NCBI RefSeq assembly: GCF_002754935.1
Contig: NZ_CP018092.1
Location: forward strand, 2,046,001 to 2,110,000
From: Thermostichus lividus PCC 6715
Lineage (GTDB): Bacteria; Cyanobacteriota; Cyanobacteriia; Thermosynechococcales; Thermosynechococcaceae
Direction of reading: 5' to 3'
DNA length: 64,000 bases
Numbering within the stretch: the first letter of the stretch is position 1; every line of letters starts with the position of its first letter. Positions 38,844 through 46,970 of this stretch are shown here, piece after piece. The position numbers and the translations under genes are program-made. The notes under the pieces are model-generated. The model searched no databases and was not told the DNA's origin. It worked only from the letters and a program-made list of their open reading frames with translations.

Positions 38844-39039
38844 AAAACACCCTCAAGGAGGTACAACACACCACAGATGCTCCAATGCTTAGACGGGGAG
38901 GATTCGCTGAACGTTCCCCTAGACCACTGCATGGAAACAAGCAAGTTCCAGATGCAGCCGCACGACTCTGTTATCTTTTGTATCCTAGCGACAAATCATC
39001 ACATTCGATAAAGAAAGGTTAATTTTTTGTCAAAGGTTT

Positions 39040-39321
39040 TTAAGTGCTTGGCGGTTGAACGAGCTGAGCAAAGAAGCCACCGCGACTGCTGACGGCGGTA
39101 GAGGCATTCTTATCAGCTAGTTGCACTGCCACAATATCGGTGGTGAGCACGGTGAGTTTTTTGCCAACTTGGCGATCGCAGGTCAGCTCTAGCACCGTGG
39201 GCGTACCGCTGGCCATGGCCTGACAAACGGTCTGATACAGTGCTTCCGCAGCAGTTGTGTCTTTGCGTTCAACGCCAACGGGCATGGGGACATGGCGCAG
39301 AATTAAATCAATCGTGTACAT
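39040..39321 (-). CDS. UPF0367 family small protein
   Basis: This is a conserved 93-residue cyanobacterial and plastid-type protein of unknown function. Family features are the N-terminal MYTIDLILRHVPMPVGVERK, the helix AEALYQTVCQAMASGTPTVLE, the strand LTCDRQVGKKLTVLTTDIV and the C-terminal GGFFAQL. It has no signal peptide or membrane segment. It is transcribed in the same direction as, and just downstream of, the CbbY-like gene, with ~50 bp between. Confidence 0.85.
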   Translation of the reverse strand: MYTIDLILRHVPMPVGVERKDTTAAEALYQTVCQAMASGTPTVLELTCDRQVGKKLTVLTTDIVAVQLADKNASTAVSSRGGFFAQLVQPPST

Positions 39322-39373
39322 AGCAGTCCAAATAACTGGCTAATTCTACTGTAGAACGCTCTGGAAACTTAGA

Positions 39374-40165
39374 TCATAGACGGCTGGTGGCTGGCATAGT
39401 GAGCCATTGACGGTGGAGCGATCGCAACAGGGCAACATCGACAAAGGTGGTCCAGCCTACTTCGCCCTTCAGTACGCGGAAGGGGTAGTCTGGCTCTCCG
39501 AGACAGTCCAACACAAGGGCAGCGGCACGAAAATCGTGATCCTTGGTGTAGTCGGTGATGGTAATGATGGTGGCCAGATCGCTCGCCGCCGCTGCTTGGA
39601 TACCGTTGGCAGAGTCTTCAAAGGCAAGGCACTCTTGGGGAGACAAGCGCATGTGCTCTAGGGCATACAAATAAATATCCGGTGCGGGTTTTTTGGCGGG
39701 TACCATATCCCCAGCCGCAATAAGTTCAAACCACTCTACGCCATCGCTCGCAAGGGCATTTTGCAGCAGAGCTGTGACGTTGGCGGGGGTTGTGGTGGTG
39801 GCGATCGCCAGTCGTAATCCCGCTTCACGGGCTTCGGTCAGTAATCGTTTCACTCCCGGCCTTAGGGGAATCGCGCCCTGAGCAAGTAGCTCGGTATAGT
39901 AGCGGGTCTTGGCTTTATGGAGATCGGCAATCAGGGCATCAAGATTTTGGGGGCGCGGCCAATCGGGGCGAAAACGATCCAAGTAGTACTTCATCCGCTC
40001 CTTACCGCCAGCAACCGTTAGCAGTTGGCCGTAGAGGGGGATATCCCACTCCCAGTCAAGCCCAGCAGCGGCAAAGGCTTTGTTAAAGGCAAGGCGGTGA
40101 CCATCCCGCTCGGTATCTGCCAAGGTACCATCAACATCAAAAATTAAGGCTTTGAGATCCGTCAT
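39374..40165 (-). CDS. cbbY: CbbY-like HAD phosphatase
   Basis: CbbY hydrolyses xylulose-1,5-bisphosphate, an inhibitor of RuBisCO. The 263-residue HAD-IA protein has motif I FDVDGTLADTERDGHRLAFN, a long cap domain, motif II IATTTTPANVTALL, the Lys motif MVPAKKPAPDIYLYAL and motif III FEDSANGIQAAAASDL. The start of the cap (YGQLLTVAGGKERMKYYLDR) matches the CbbY subgroup. Substrate is inferred from that subgroup. It follows the FxLYD protein by 9 bp, so they are probably co-transcribed. Confidence 0.86.
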   Translation of the reverse strand: MTDLKALIFDVDGTLADTERDGHRLAFNKAFAAAGLDWEWDIPLYGQLLTVAGGKERMKYYLDRFRPDWPRPQNLDALIADLHKAKTRYYTELLAQGAIPLRPGVKRLLTEAREAGLRLAIATTTTPANVTALLQNALASDGVEWFELIAAGDMVPAKKPAPDIYLYALEHMRLSPQECLAFEDSANGIQAAAASDLATIITITDYTKDHDFRAAALVLDCLGEPDYPFRVLKGEVGWTTFVDVALLRSLHRQWLTMPATSRL

Positions 40166-40174
40166 GATTCCCTG

Positions 40175-40870
40175 CTAGAGAAACGACTGCAGCTTTAGCA
40201 GCCGTGCCCGCACGGCCTGTAGGTTACCCACGGGTTCACGGAAATGCCACGTCTCCTCTGGGCCTAAACCATAGACCTGAACAGAGACTTGCCCCACGCG
40301 CTGCCCTCCCTTGTCAAACAGTTCAAAATCAGCTTGGACAAGGCGAAAACTGTCTTCGCTGTAATTTTTGAGGACACCAACTAAGAAGGGTGCCCCTCCC
40401 TCGATGTGCCACTTGTAGTCCGTCAACGTGACAGTTTGACGAGAGGACGCTGTGCCGATTAATGACTGCATTCGCTGCTGCTGCTGCCATTGTCCCATGT
40501 GGTAGCTAAAAATCACGAGGAGGCTGACAACGCCAGCGGCGATCGCCACCACCCAAGGGGCTGAGGATGCATAGGTGGGTTGGGATACCAGCGGCGTGGG
40601 ACGCAGATCAATCACCTCTTCCCAGTCGGATTTGGGCGACCCTTGGATGCGGCCAATAATTTTAATGCGGTCAATGTCGTCGAGGTGAAACTGCCCTAAG
40701 CGCGACTTGAGCAAGTCCACTAAGGCCGCATAGTGGGCGATGGTTCCCGGCGGTTTGTTGAGGATGATATTCAGTTGGTTGCGAAACTGATTGACTTGCA
40801 CAATCACCGAATGCTCGGACAATACCTCTTGCAGTGTTTCGCGAATTTGCTCAACTTGCAGTAGCCCCAT
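40175..40870 (-). CDS. Membrane protein with C-terminal FxLYD-like domain
   Basis: I know no function for this protein. The ~231 residues have a cytoplasmic N-terminal part of ~110 residues (LQEVLSEHSVIVQVNQFRNQ; DDIDRIKIIGRIQGSP). One membrane helix follows (WVVAIAAGVVSLLVIFSYHM), then an outside domain with FLVGVLKNYSEDSFRLVQAD and FELFDKGGQRVG, as in FxLYD domains. I chose the ATG at 40870; a GTG at 40930 would add 20 residues. The gene precedes cbbY by 9 bp. Confidence 0.7.
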   Translation of the reverse strand: MGLLQVEQIRETLQEVLSEHSVIVQVNQFRNQLNIILNKPPGTIAHYAALVDLLKSRLGQFHLDDIDRIKIIGRIQGSPKSDWEEVIDLRPTPLVSQPTYASSAPWVVAIAAGVVSLLVIFSYHMGQWQQQQRMQSLIGTASSRQTVTLTDYKWHIEGGAPFLVGVLKNYSEDSFRLVQADFELFDKGGQRVGQVSVQVYGLGPEETWHFREPVGNLQAVRARLLKLQSFL

Positions 40871-40972
40871 GCCCCGAACCCCCACCGTTTGCCTGTGGAT
40901 GACTGCTAACGCATATGTGCCAGTGTACACAACCTAGCGCGAAGGGGAATCCGTCAATTTACGGGAATTTAC

Positions 40973-42388
40973 CGAAAAACGCCGTAAAGCCCCTAGCTTT
41001 AGCTATGGGGATATAAGGCGCATATTGTTTTATCAAGCTGAGCCTGTGATAAAATGGAACCATGAAAGTCATAGAAGCCAAGCTAAAGGGCACACAGGAG
41101 CAATATCAGTCTCTGGACGAAGCCATCCGTACCGCACAGTTTGTGCGCAACAAGTGTGTACGGTACTGGATGGACAACCGTGGTGTGGGCAGGAATGACC
41201 TCTATGCCCACTGCAAAACCTTGGCTCAAGAGTTTGATTTTGCTAAAAAGTTAAACTCAGCGGCAAGGCAGGCAAGTGCAGAGCGAGCTTGGGCTTCTAT
41301 CTCTCGCTTCTATACCAACTGCAGAAACAAGGAGGCAAAGAAGGGATACCCCAAATTCAAGAAGCATTGCCGCTCTGTAGAGTACAAGCTATCGGGTTGG
41401 AAGCTATCAGCGGATGGACTGTCCATCACCTTCACCGTTCGCGTAAGCGGGACGGAGTCCTTTGGCTTCAGTGCAGGTACATTTGCTCTGTACTGCAATG
41501 GAGAGGCAAGACAGTATATCCTCAACTCTAAAATCAATCGAGTGCGAGTGATACGCAGAGCAGATGGGTACTATGCCCAGTTCTGCTTGGATGTAGAGCG
41601 CAAAGAGCAAGGACAATACACAGGCAATGTCATCGGTATTGACTTGGGGTTAAAACACTTCTACACCGACCAGAACGGAAACACGGTCGATTGTCCTAAG
41701 TTTTTGAGACGTAGTGAACGGAGGTTAAAGCAACATCAACGCAGATTAAGTCGGAAGTTCAAGAAAGGGGCGAAACCTCAATCTAAGAACTACCACAAGC
41801 AAAGAAAGCGACTAGGCAAAGTACATCTGAAAGTTCAACGCCAACGTAAAGACTGGGCAATCAAGCTTGCTCGGTGCGTAGTGGCATCTAACGTTCGCCT
41901 TTGGCGGCGCGGAGCGCTTTGTCGTGGTGTATGAGGACTTGCAGGTGAAGAACCTAGTCAAGAATCATCATCTTGCCAAATCCATCCATGATGCTAGTTG
42001 GTCTCAGTTCACCCAATGGCTGGACTACTACGGTAAGGTGTGGGACAAGGCAGTAGTGTCAGTACCGCCACAATACACCACACAGGACTGTACTCATTGC
42101 GGTCATAGGGTGCTCAAAACCCTATCCACTAGAACCCATAGTTGTCCTAAGTGCGGGTTTGAGTTAGACAGAGACCAGAACGCGGCTCTGAATATCTTGA
42201 AAAAGGGGCTAAGCATCTTGGGGATGGAATGGCAAAACAGTACCCAAGGGCATTGGGGAACTGGGGAGAAATCCCAAACGACTGGGGAGACAAGCACCTC
42301 TACTATGGATGGGAAACCTGAAATGGTAAGTGCTGTCGCTGAACTAGTAACAAGAATCCCCTGCCTTTAGGCATGGGGAGTATGTCAA
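40973..42388 (+). mobile_element. IS200/IS605-family element with a frameshifted tnpB only
   Basis: The left end shows the hairpin AAGCCCCTAGCTTTAGCTATGGGG after TTAC at 40969-40972. The right end shows CCCCTGCCTTTAGGCATGGGG followed by GTATGTCAA. These ends resemble, but are not identical to, those of the 438-bp elements. Exact ends are estimated. There is no tnpA, so the element depends on a transposase elsewhere. It stops ~17 bp before the recQ stop codon. Confidence 0.7.
41062..42370 (+). pseudogene. tnpB: TnpB RNA-guided nuclease gene, frameshifted
   Basis: TnpB proteins are RuvC nucleases guided by RNA from their own element. The first frame (41062-41934) holds the N-terminal helical domain and RuvC-I (IGIDLGLKHFYTD). 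The second (41924-42370) has RuvC-II (VVYEDLQVKNLVKNHHLAKS), the zinc finger (CTHCGH...CPKCGF) and RuvC-III (LDRDQNAALNILKKG). Together they make ~430 residues. At the junction (41895-41919) is a short palindrome-rich string, GTTCGCCTTTGGCGGCGCGG, not expected between ...VVASN and FVVVYEDLQ, so a ~25-bp insertion rather than a single-base error may have broken the gene. Confidence 0.85.
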
Positions 42389-42404
42389 AAGAGGACAGGT
42401 GGGG

Positions 42405-43844
42405 CTAGCTATTGCAGCGATCGCAGTGGCCACAGCGGCAGGTTTGGGCTTCTTGGGTAAATCCAAAGGCGCGCAGTAGGAACTGCCAACGACAGCCTTT
42501 ATACCTAAGAAACTCCTGCATACGGCGGCTTTCAGGATCCTCGCGGTTGGGGGGCACAACATTGGGGGCAATTTGCCGCAGTTGGAAATGAAACGGATCC
42601 TGCCACTGGAGTGCCCCCTGTTGGTGGAGCAAGGCAAGGGTCAGCTCCAAATTGGCAACGGTTGATCGCAGCGCATTCAGGTTGCCTTGGCGAGGAAGTT
42701 TTGTGGCTTGTGCCATGGCCTGCCGCTGAATGTCTTGGCTCTGGCGCTCGAAAAACTGCCACCGTTGCTGATCGTCGCGATCTAGTCCCCAGCGATCGCT
42801 CACCAAGGTCAGCGCCACTGCCGGTTGGCCATCACGACCGGCGCGCCCCACTTCTTGGAGGTATTCACTGAGTTGTAGGGGAGGTTGATAGTGGCAAATC
42901 CAGCGCACATCCGGTTTGTTCACCCCCATACCAAAGGCACTGGTGCAGATCACAAAGGGTAGGGTGCCCTGCAGCCAAGCGGTTTCAATGCGGCGACGCT
43001 CCGGTGCGGGCAGGCCGCCATGGTAAGCGGCGGTGGTATATCCGTGGTGCTGCAACCATGCTGCGAGGGTTTCTGTGTCGCGGCGGGTGCGGGCATAGAT
43101 CAAACCTGAGGTGCGCCCCTTCTGCTGGACAAAGTGGCGTAAACAGTGGCGGCGGTACCCTCGACTCCAGACGCTGTGTACCCGCAGGTGCAGATTGGGG
43201 CGGTAGGGGCTGTGCCGGATCTGCGCTGGCGTGTCTAAGCCCAAAACCTCGATGAGGACGCGCTGGCTGCTGGGATCAGCGGTGGCGGTAAAAGCCGCAA
43301 GGCCAATACGGGGGTGCTCGGGTTTGAGGCGGGCAATTTCCGGCCGAACGGTGCCTAAGCGCCGATAGCTTGGGCGAAAGCGATCGCCCCACTGAACAAG
43401 GCAATGGGCTTCATCCACAATTAAGCCATTTAGCCGCAAGGCTGGGGCGCACAGGCATTGCCACACCGCAGAACTAAAGAGAGACTCCGGCGAAAGATAG
43501 AGTAACCGCAACTGCTGCTGCTCAACCTGCCGTAACACCTGCCGTCGCTGGTAGGTCGATAACTCGCTGTGGTAGGCCGCTGCCTTCAGACCCCGCTGCC
43601 GCAGGTCTGCCACTTGGTTTTCCATAAGAGCCAGCAACGGAGAAATCACAAGGGTGATCCCTTCCTGGAGCAATGCTGGGAGCTGAAAGCATAGACTCTT
43701 GCCTGCACCAGTCGGCAGCACGACCACCACATCTCGCCGCTCTAGCAGTGCAGTGATCACATCCCCCTGAGGCGATCGCAAAGCGGTGTAGCCCCAGTAG
43801 CGTTGTAGTGCTTGGTGGACTTGCGCCAAAGTCACCTCTGACAT
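42405..43844 (-). CDS. recQ: RecQ DNA helicase, short form
   Basis: RecQ is a 3'-5' helicase that processes stalled forks and recombination intermediates. The 479 residues have Walker A VVVLPTGAGKSLCFQLPALL, motif II LIVDEAHCLVQWGDRFRPSY, motif III TATADPSSQ, and motif VI QEVGRAGRDGQPA. The C-terminus is a zinc-binding domain, GCRWQFLLRAFGF then CRCGHCDRC. It ends there, without the winged-helix and HRDC domains of full-length RecQ. The ATG is 43844. A tnpB element ends 17 bp beyond its stop. Confidence 0.93.
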   Translation of the reverse strand: MSEVTLAQVHQALQRYWGYTALRSPQGDVITALLERRDVVVVLPTGAGKSLCFQLPALLQEGITLVISPLLALMENQVADLRQRGLKAAAYHSELSTYQRRQVLRQVEQQQLRLLYLSPESLFSSAVWQCLCAPALRLNGLIVDEAHCLVQWGDRFRPSYRRLGTVRPEIARLKPEHPRIGLAAFTATADPSSQRVLIEVLGLDTPAQIRHSPYRPNLHLRVHSVWSRGYRRHCLRHFVQQKGRTSGLIYARTRRDTETLAAWLQHHGYTTAAYHGGLPAPERRRIETAWLQGTLPFVICTSAFGMGVNKPDVRWICHYQPPLQLSEYLQEVGRAGRDGQPAVALTLVSDRWGLDRDDQQRWQFFERQSQDIQRQAMAQATKLPRQGNLNALRSTVANLELTLALLHQQGALQWQDPFHFQLRQIAPNVVPPNREDPESRRMQEFLRYKGCRWQFLLRAFGFTQEAQTCRCGHCDRCNS

Positions 43845-43985
43845 GAGCGACCTCGCTGAAGTCGTTATTCTTAAATTTATATTTTTTTATGGCGCGCCCC
43901 CATTGTGCAGAGATTCCAGCATCAACTCGGTACAATCTAGCCATTGTCATCCCTTGACTGTTGCTGAAAGAACTGGAGCCACGCC

Positions 43986-44492
43986 ATGGTTGCTGTTTAC
44001 CCCGGAAGCTTTGACCCAATTACCTTCGGTCACCTTGATATTATTGAGCGGGGTACTCGCTTGTTTGCGGAGGTGATCGTGGCGATCGCCCACAATCCCC
44101 AAAAGAAAGCTCTTTTTAGTGTTGAGCAACGGATTGCCCAAATTCGTGCCGCAACCGCTCATCTGGTCAATGTGCGGGTCGATACCTTCGATGGCCTGAC
44201 CGTTGAGTATGCGCGATCGCAACAGGCCAAGATACTCCTGCGCGGCCTGCGAGTGCTCTCAGATTTCGAGTATGAGTTACAAATGTCTCACACCAACAAA
44301 AGCCTATGGCCGGAGATTGAAACCGTGTTCCTCACGACATCAAATGAGTATAGTTTCTTAAGTAGTAGCCTAGTGAAAGAAATTGCCCGATTTGGTGGTA
44401 ATGTTCGTCATCTTGTTCCAGCAACCGTTGCTAAGGACTTAGAAGAATGCTTTACTCAAACACTGATTACATCTCCACAACCACCGGCATGA
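43986..44492 (+). CDS. coaD: Phosphopantetheine adenylyltransferase
   Basis: CoaD makes dephospho-CoA from phosphopantetheine and ATP, the fourth step of CoA synthesis. The 168 residues include the nucleotidyl motif [40 protein letters not shown], and the ATP-binding [20 protein letters not shown]. Length and motifs are normal. Its stop overlaps the start of the next gene as ATGA, so translation is likely coupled. Confidence 0.96.
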   Translation: MVAVYPGSFDPITFGHLDIIERGTRLFAEVIVAIAHNPQKKALFSVEQRIAQIRAATAHLVNVRVDTFDGLTVEYARSQQAKILLRGLRVLSDFEYELQMSHTNKSLWPEIETVFLTTSNEYSFLSSSLVKEIARFGGNVRHLVPATVAKDLEECFTQTLITSPQPPA

Positions 44493-45091
44493 CAGAGCTA
44501 CCGGAGAGTGCAACCGGTTCGGCTCCCCTCCTCCTGCTACAGCAGTTGCAACGATTGGAAGAACTCCTGATTCTGGAAGGGACAAAAATCCCCTTCACTG
44601 GACGAAAACTCATTGACGAAGAGCAACTCCTCACCCATCTGGCTCAGATTGAGCAGGCAATTCCTGAATCCGTGGCCTTGGCACAGCGCATCCTCAACCA
44701 GCGGGATGATCTGCTCAAGCAAGCCCAGCAGCGGGCACAGGAGATCATTCGCCATGCCGAACAACGCGCTGCCCAAATTGCCGATGAACTGCGGATTCGC
44801 CAACAGGCGGAATTAGAGGCGCAAAAAATTCGCCAGCAAGTCCAGCAGGAGGTCGAGCTAATGCGACAGCGGGCGATCGAAGAGATGAATTTACTCCGGC
44901 AAAATACGGAAAAAGAACTGGCGCATCTACGGCAAATGACCCGCCACGAGTGTCAAGAGCGGCAGCAGGAAGCAGATACCTATGCCGAACGCACCCTAGG
45001 GGAAATGGAGCGTCAATTTAAGGAGATGCTGGCCGTGATTCAGAATGGTCGCCAGTACCTCAAACAACATCAGGCCTCGCGATCGTCCTAG
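44489..45091 (+). CDS. DivIVA-like coiled-coil protein
   Basis: The ~200-residue protein is soluble and predicted to be mostly coiled coil. It has an N-terminal [20 protein letters not shown] block with [20 protein letters not shown], then a long Gln/Glu/Arg-rich heptad region (residues ~70-190; [20 protein letters not shown]). This layout resembles the cyanobacterial DivIVA-related proteins found beside coaD, but no function can be assigned. The ATG at 44489 overlaps the coaD stop by four bases; the in-frame TTG at 44447 is inside coaD and less likely. Confidence 0.78.
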   Translation: MTELPESATGSAPLLLLQQLQRLEELLILEGTKIPFTGRKLIDEEQLLTHLAQIEQAIPESVALAQRILNQRDDLLKQAQQRAQEIIRHAEQRAAQIADELRIRQQAELEAQKIRQQVQQEVELMRQRAIEEMNLLRQNTEKELAHLRQMTRHECQERQQEADTYAERTLGEMERQFKEMLAVIQNGRQYLKQHQASRSS

Positions 45092-45636
45092 GGGCTGCCG
45101 CGATCGTAAATTTCAATGTTCCATTGCCCCCGCTCACTGGTTTGATAGGCAACATAGCGGCCATCGCCACTGATGCTTGGGTGCCGACAAATCCCCCGCA
45201 CAGCTTGGCTTAGAAGCTGAGGCCGCTGGGTCTGGCGATCGTAGACAAAGACATCGGGTCGCCCCCGTTCGGTGGAAATATAAGCAATAAAGCGACCATT
45301 GGCACTGAGGCTGGGTTGCTCTTGGCTGGAGTTCGGGCGATTCAGGTTCGGAAGATCCACAAAACGGCGCTCCTGTAAATCGTACAGGTAGAGGTTCCGC
45401 TGCCCTTGGCGATCGCTGCCAAAGGCCAAATAGCGCCCATCGGCACTCAGGGAAGGGGCTTCATCCGCAGCGGTACTGTTAAATCCTGCCCCTTGGTTCA
45501 CCGGTGGCGGCACAAACCCCTGTAGATCCTGACAGCCCATGAGGATGCACAGCAGGCCAAGCCCCAACACACCCTTAGCGAGCCTTGATCGGCTCCAAGG
45601 TAAAAAAGGTTTGAAAAATCTCTGCATCCACTTCAT
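45088..45636 (-). CDS. TolB-like PD40 lipoprotein
   Basis: This is a predicted outer-envelope lipoprotein: an Arg-rich start, a hydrophobic run GVLGLGLLCILMGC ending in a lipobox Cys, then at least three PD40 beta-propeller repeats (ADEAPSLSADGRYLAFGSDR, SQEQPSLSANGRFIAYISTE, ICRHPSISGDGRYVAYQTSE). Such short TolB-like proteins are common in cyanobacteria and lack an assigned role. The start at 45636 overlaps the upstream alpha-E gene by 62 bp; a GTG near 45568 would avoid this, so the start is uncertain. Confidence 0.78.
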   Translation of the reverse strand: MKWMQRFFKPFLPWSRSRLAKGVLGLGLLCILMGCQDLQGFVPPPVNQGAGFNSTAADEAPSLSADGRYLAFGSDRQGQRNLYLYDLQERRFVDLPNLNRPNSSQEQPSLSANGRFIAYISTERGRPDVFVYDRQTQRPQLLSQAVRGICRHPSISGDGRYVAYQTSERGQWNIEIYDRGSP

Positions 45637-46534
45637 TCATGTGTTGCTGCAAACTATCTAAAAACTCGTGCATGCCTTGGCGAATGATCTCTTCAATGGT
45701 GAGGTAGTCCAACTGAGATCGCAAGCGTCCAAGGTGGCGCTCAACGCGGTTATGCCAACTCCCAAGGGGGGTGCCCGTAATTTTGTAGAGGGACTTTTCC
45801 ACCTGTAAGAGGCAGAAGCGAATTGCCCGCGGAAATTCGGCATCCAAAATCAAAAACTCTGCGACCCCCGCAGGGGTAATGCGGTGTAGGCCACGTTTGC
45901 GGTACATTTCGTAGGCACTGGCAGATTTCAGGAGGGCAATCCAGCCTAACTCGTCGATGGGGCTGCCAACATCCTCCACTGATGGCAACAGCAGGTAATA
46001 TTTGACATCTAGAATACGGGAGGTTTTATCGGCACGCTCTAATAGCCGTCCCATTTGGCCAAAATGCCAAGCTTCATTGTGGCTCATGGTACTATCCATC
46101 ACCCCAGCAAACAGGTGACTGGCCTGTTTCACGCGCTCCAGAAATCTAGCTATCTCCACCTGTTCAGGGGCTTGGGCTGCTTCGCGCACTAGGGTGTAAA
46201 AGGCGTTGACCTGTTGCCACATTTCCGAGGAGATAACTTCGCGAATCGAGGTAGCATTTTCCCGCGCCGCTCGAATGCAGGAGACAATGGAGTTAGGGTA
46301 GCTGGCATCAAAGGTCAGAAAATGGATGACATTATCAGCGGTAGGGGCGCCGTAGTGCTCCTGAAAAAAGGGTAAGTCGCCGGTAGTCAACACCAGCGGC
46401 TCCCACTGTCCGCCTGGGTTCGTTGGCAGGTCGAGGAGCATATTCAGGTTGACATCCACAAACCGGGCAATATTTTCCGCCCGCTCAATGTAGCGGTTGA
46501 GCCAATAGACGGCATCGGCAACACGACTTAGCAT
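45575..46534 (-). CDS. Alpha-E domain-containing protein
   Basis: The ~319-residue protein belongs to the alpha-E family of all-helical proteins, often encoded with circularly permuted ATP-grasp proteins and transglutaminases in a putative peptide-synthesis and modification system. It begins with the characteristic LSRVADAVYWLNRYIERAEN and has FLTFDASYPNSIVSCIRAAR, SHNEAWHFGQMGRLLERADK and RAIRFCLLQVEKSLYKITG. I chose ATG 46534; the open frame extends to 46573. No ATP-grasp or transglutaminase gene lies next to it here. Confidence 0.86.
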   Translation of the reverse strand: MLSRVADAVYWLNRYIERAENIARFVDVNLNMLLDLPTNPGGQWEPLVLTTGDLPFFQEHYGAPTADNVIHFLTFDASYPNSIVSCIRAARENATSIREVISSEMWQQVNAFYTLVREAAQAPEQVEIARFLERVKQASHLFAGVMDSTMSHNEAWHFGQMGRLLERADKTSRILDVKYYLLLPSVEDVGSPIDELGWIALLKSASAYEMYRKRGLHRITPAGVAEFLILDAEFPRAIRFCLLQVEKSLYKITGTPLGSWHNRVERHLGRLRSQLDYLTIEEIIRQGMHEFLDSLQQHMNEVDAEIFQTFFTLEPIKAR

Positions 46535-46593
46535 ATACTGACAAGCATCCACTCCGTGCTCACACTCTAGCAAGATTTGCCGGCCCTGAACAT

Positions 46594-46926
46594 ATGCAGC
46601 AAACCCGCTTAAACACTCTGCTGGATCGTCTGGGGACGCAGATTCAAGATCAGCTAAAAAATCCGTGGCGGCGTTTGGCTACGTTAGTCATTGCGATCCT
46701 CTTTGGCGTGTTTTTGGGGTTAGCCATTTCCTCAACGGCGGGGCAGGTGGGCTACTTAGATATTGTTGCCTCTGCTTTAGTGGCGATCGCAGCGGAGGTG
46801 ATCAGTGCCCTGTTTTATAGCGATCGCTGGAAATTACGCCAAACGCTTTTTGGTGAAGTGTTGAATGCTTTCAAGTTTGGTGTTCTCTACGGGTTATTTT
46901 TAGTGGCCTTCCTCTTGGGCAGTTAA
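46594..46926 (+). CDS. ycf20: Ycf20/DUF565 membrane protein
   Basis: Ycf20 is a small membrane protein of cyanobacteria and plastids, linked in plants and algae to photoprotection. The 110 residues contain the signature TRLNTLLDRLGTQIQDQLKN, then NPWRRLATLVIAILFGVFLG, a second helix GYLDIVASALVAIAAEVISA and a third near the C-terminus. The next gene, encoding an RDD-family protein, starts 44 bp downstream on the same strand. Confidence 0.88.
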   Translation: MQQTRLNTLLDRLGTQIQDQLKNPWRRLATLVIAILFGVFLGLAISSTAGQVGYLDIVASALVAIAAEVISALFYSDRWKLRQTLFGEVLNAFKFGVLYGLFLVAFLLGS

Positions 46927-46970
46927 GGGAGCAGCTGGTGCCATGATGGAAGGGATGGTTTGGGTATCGC

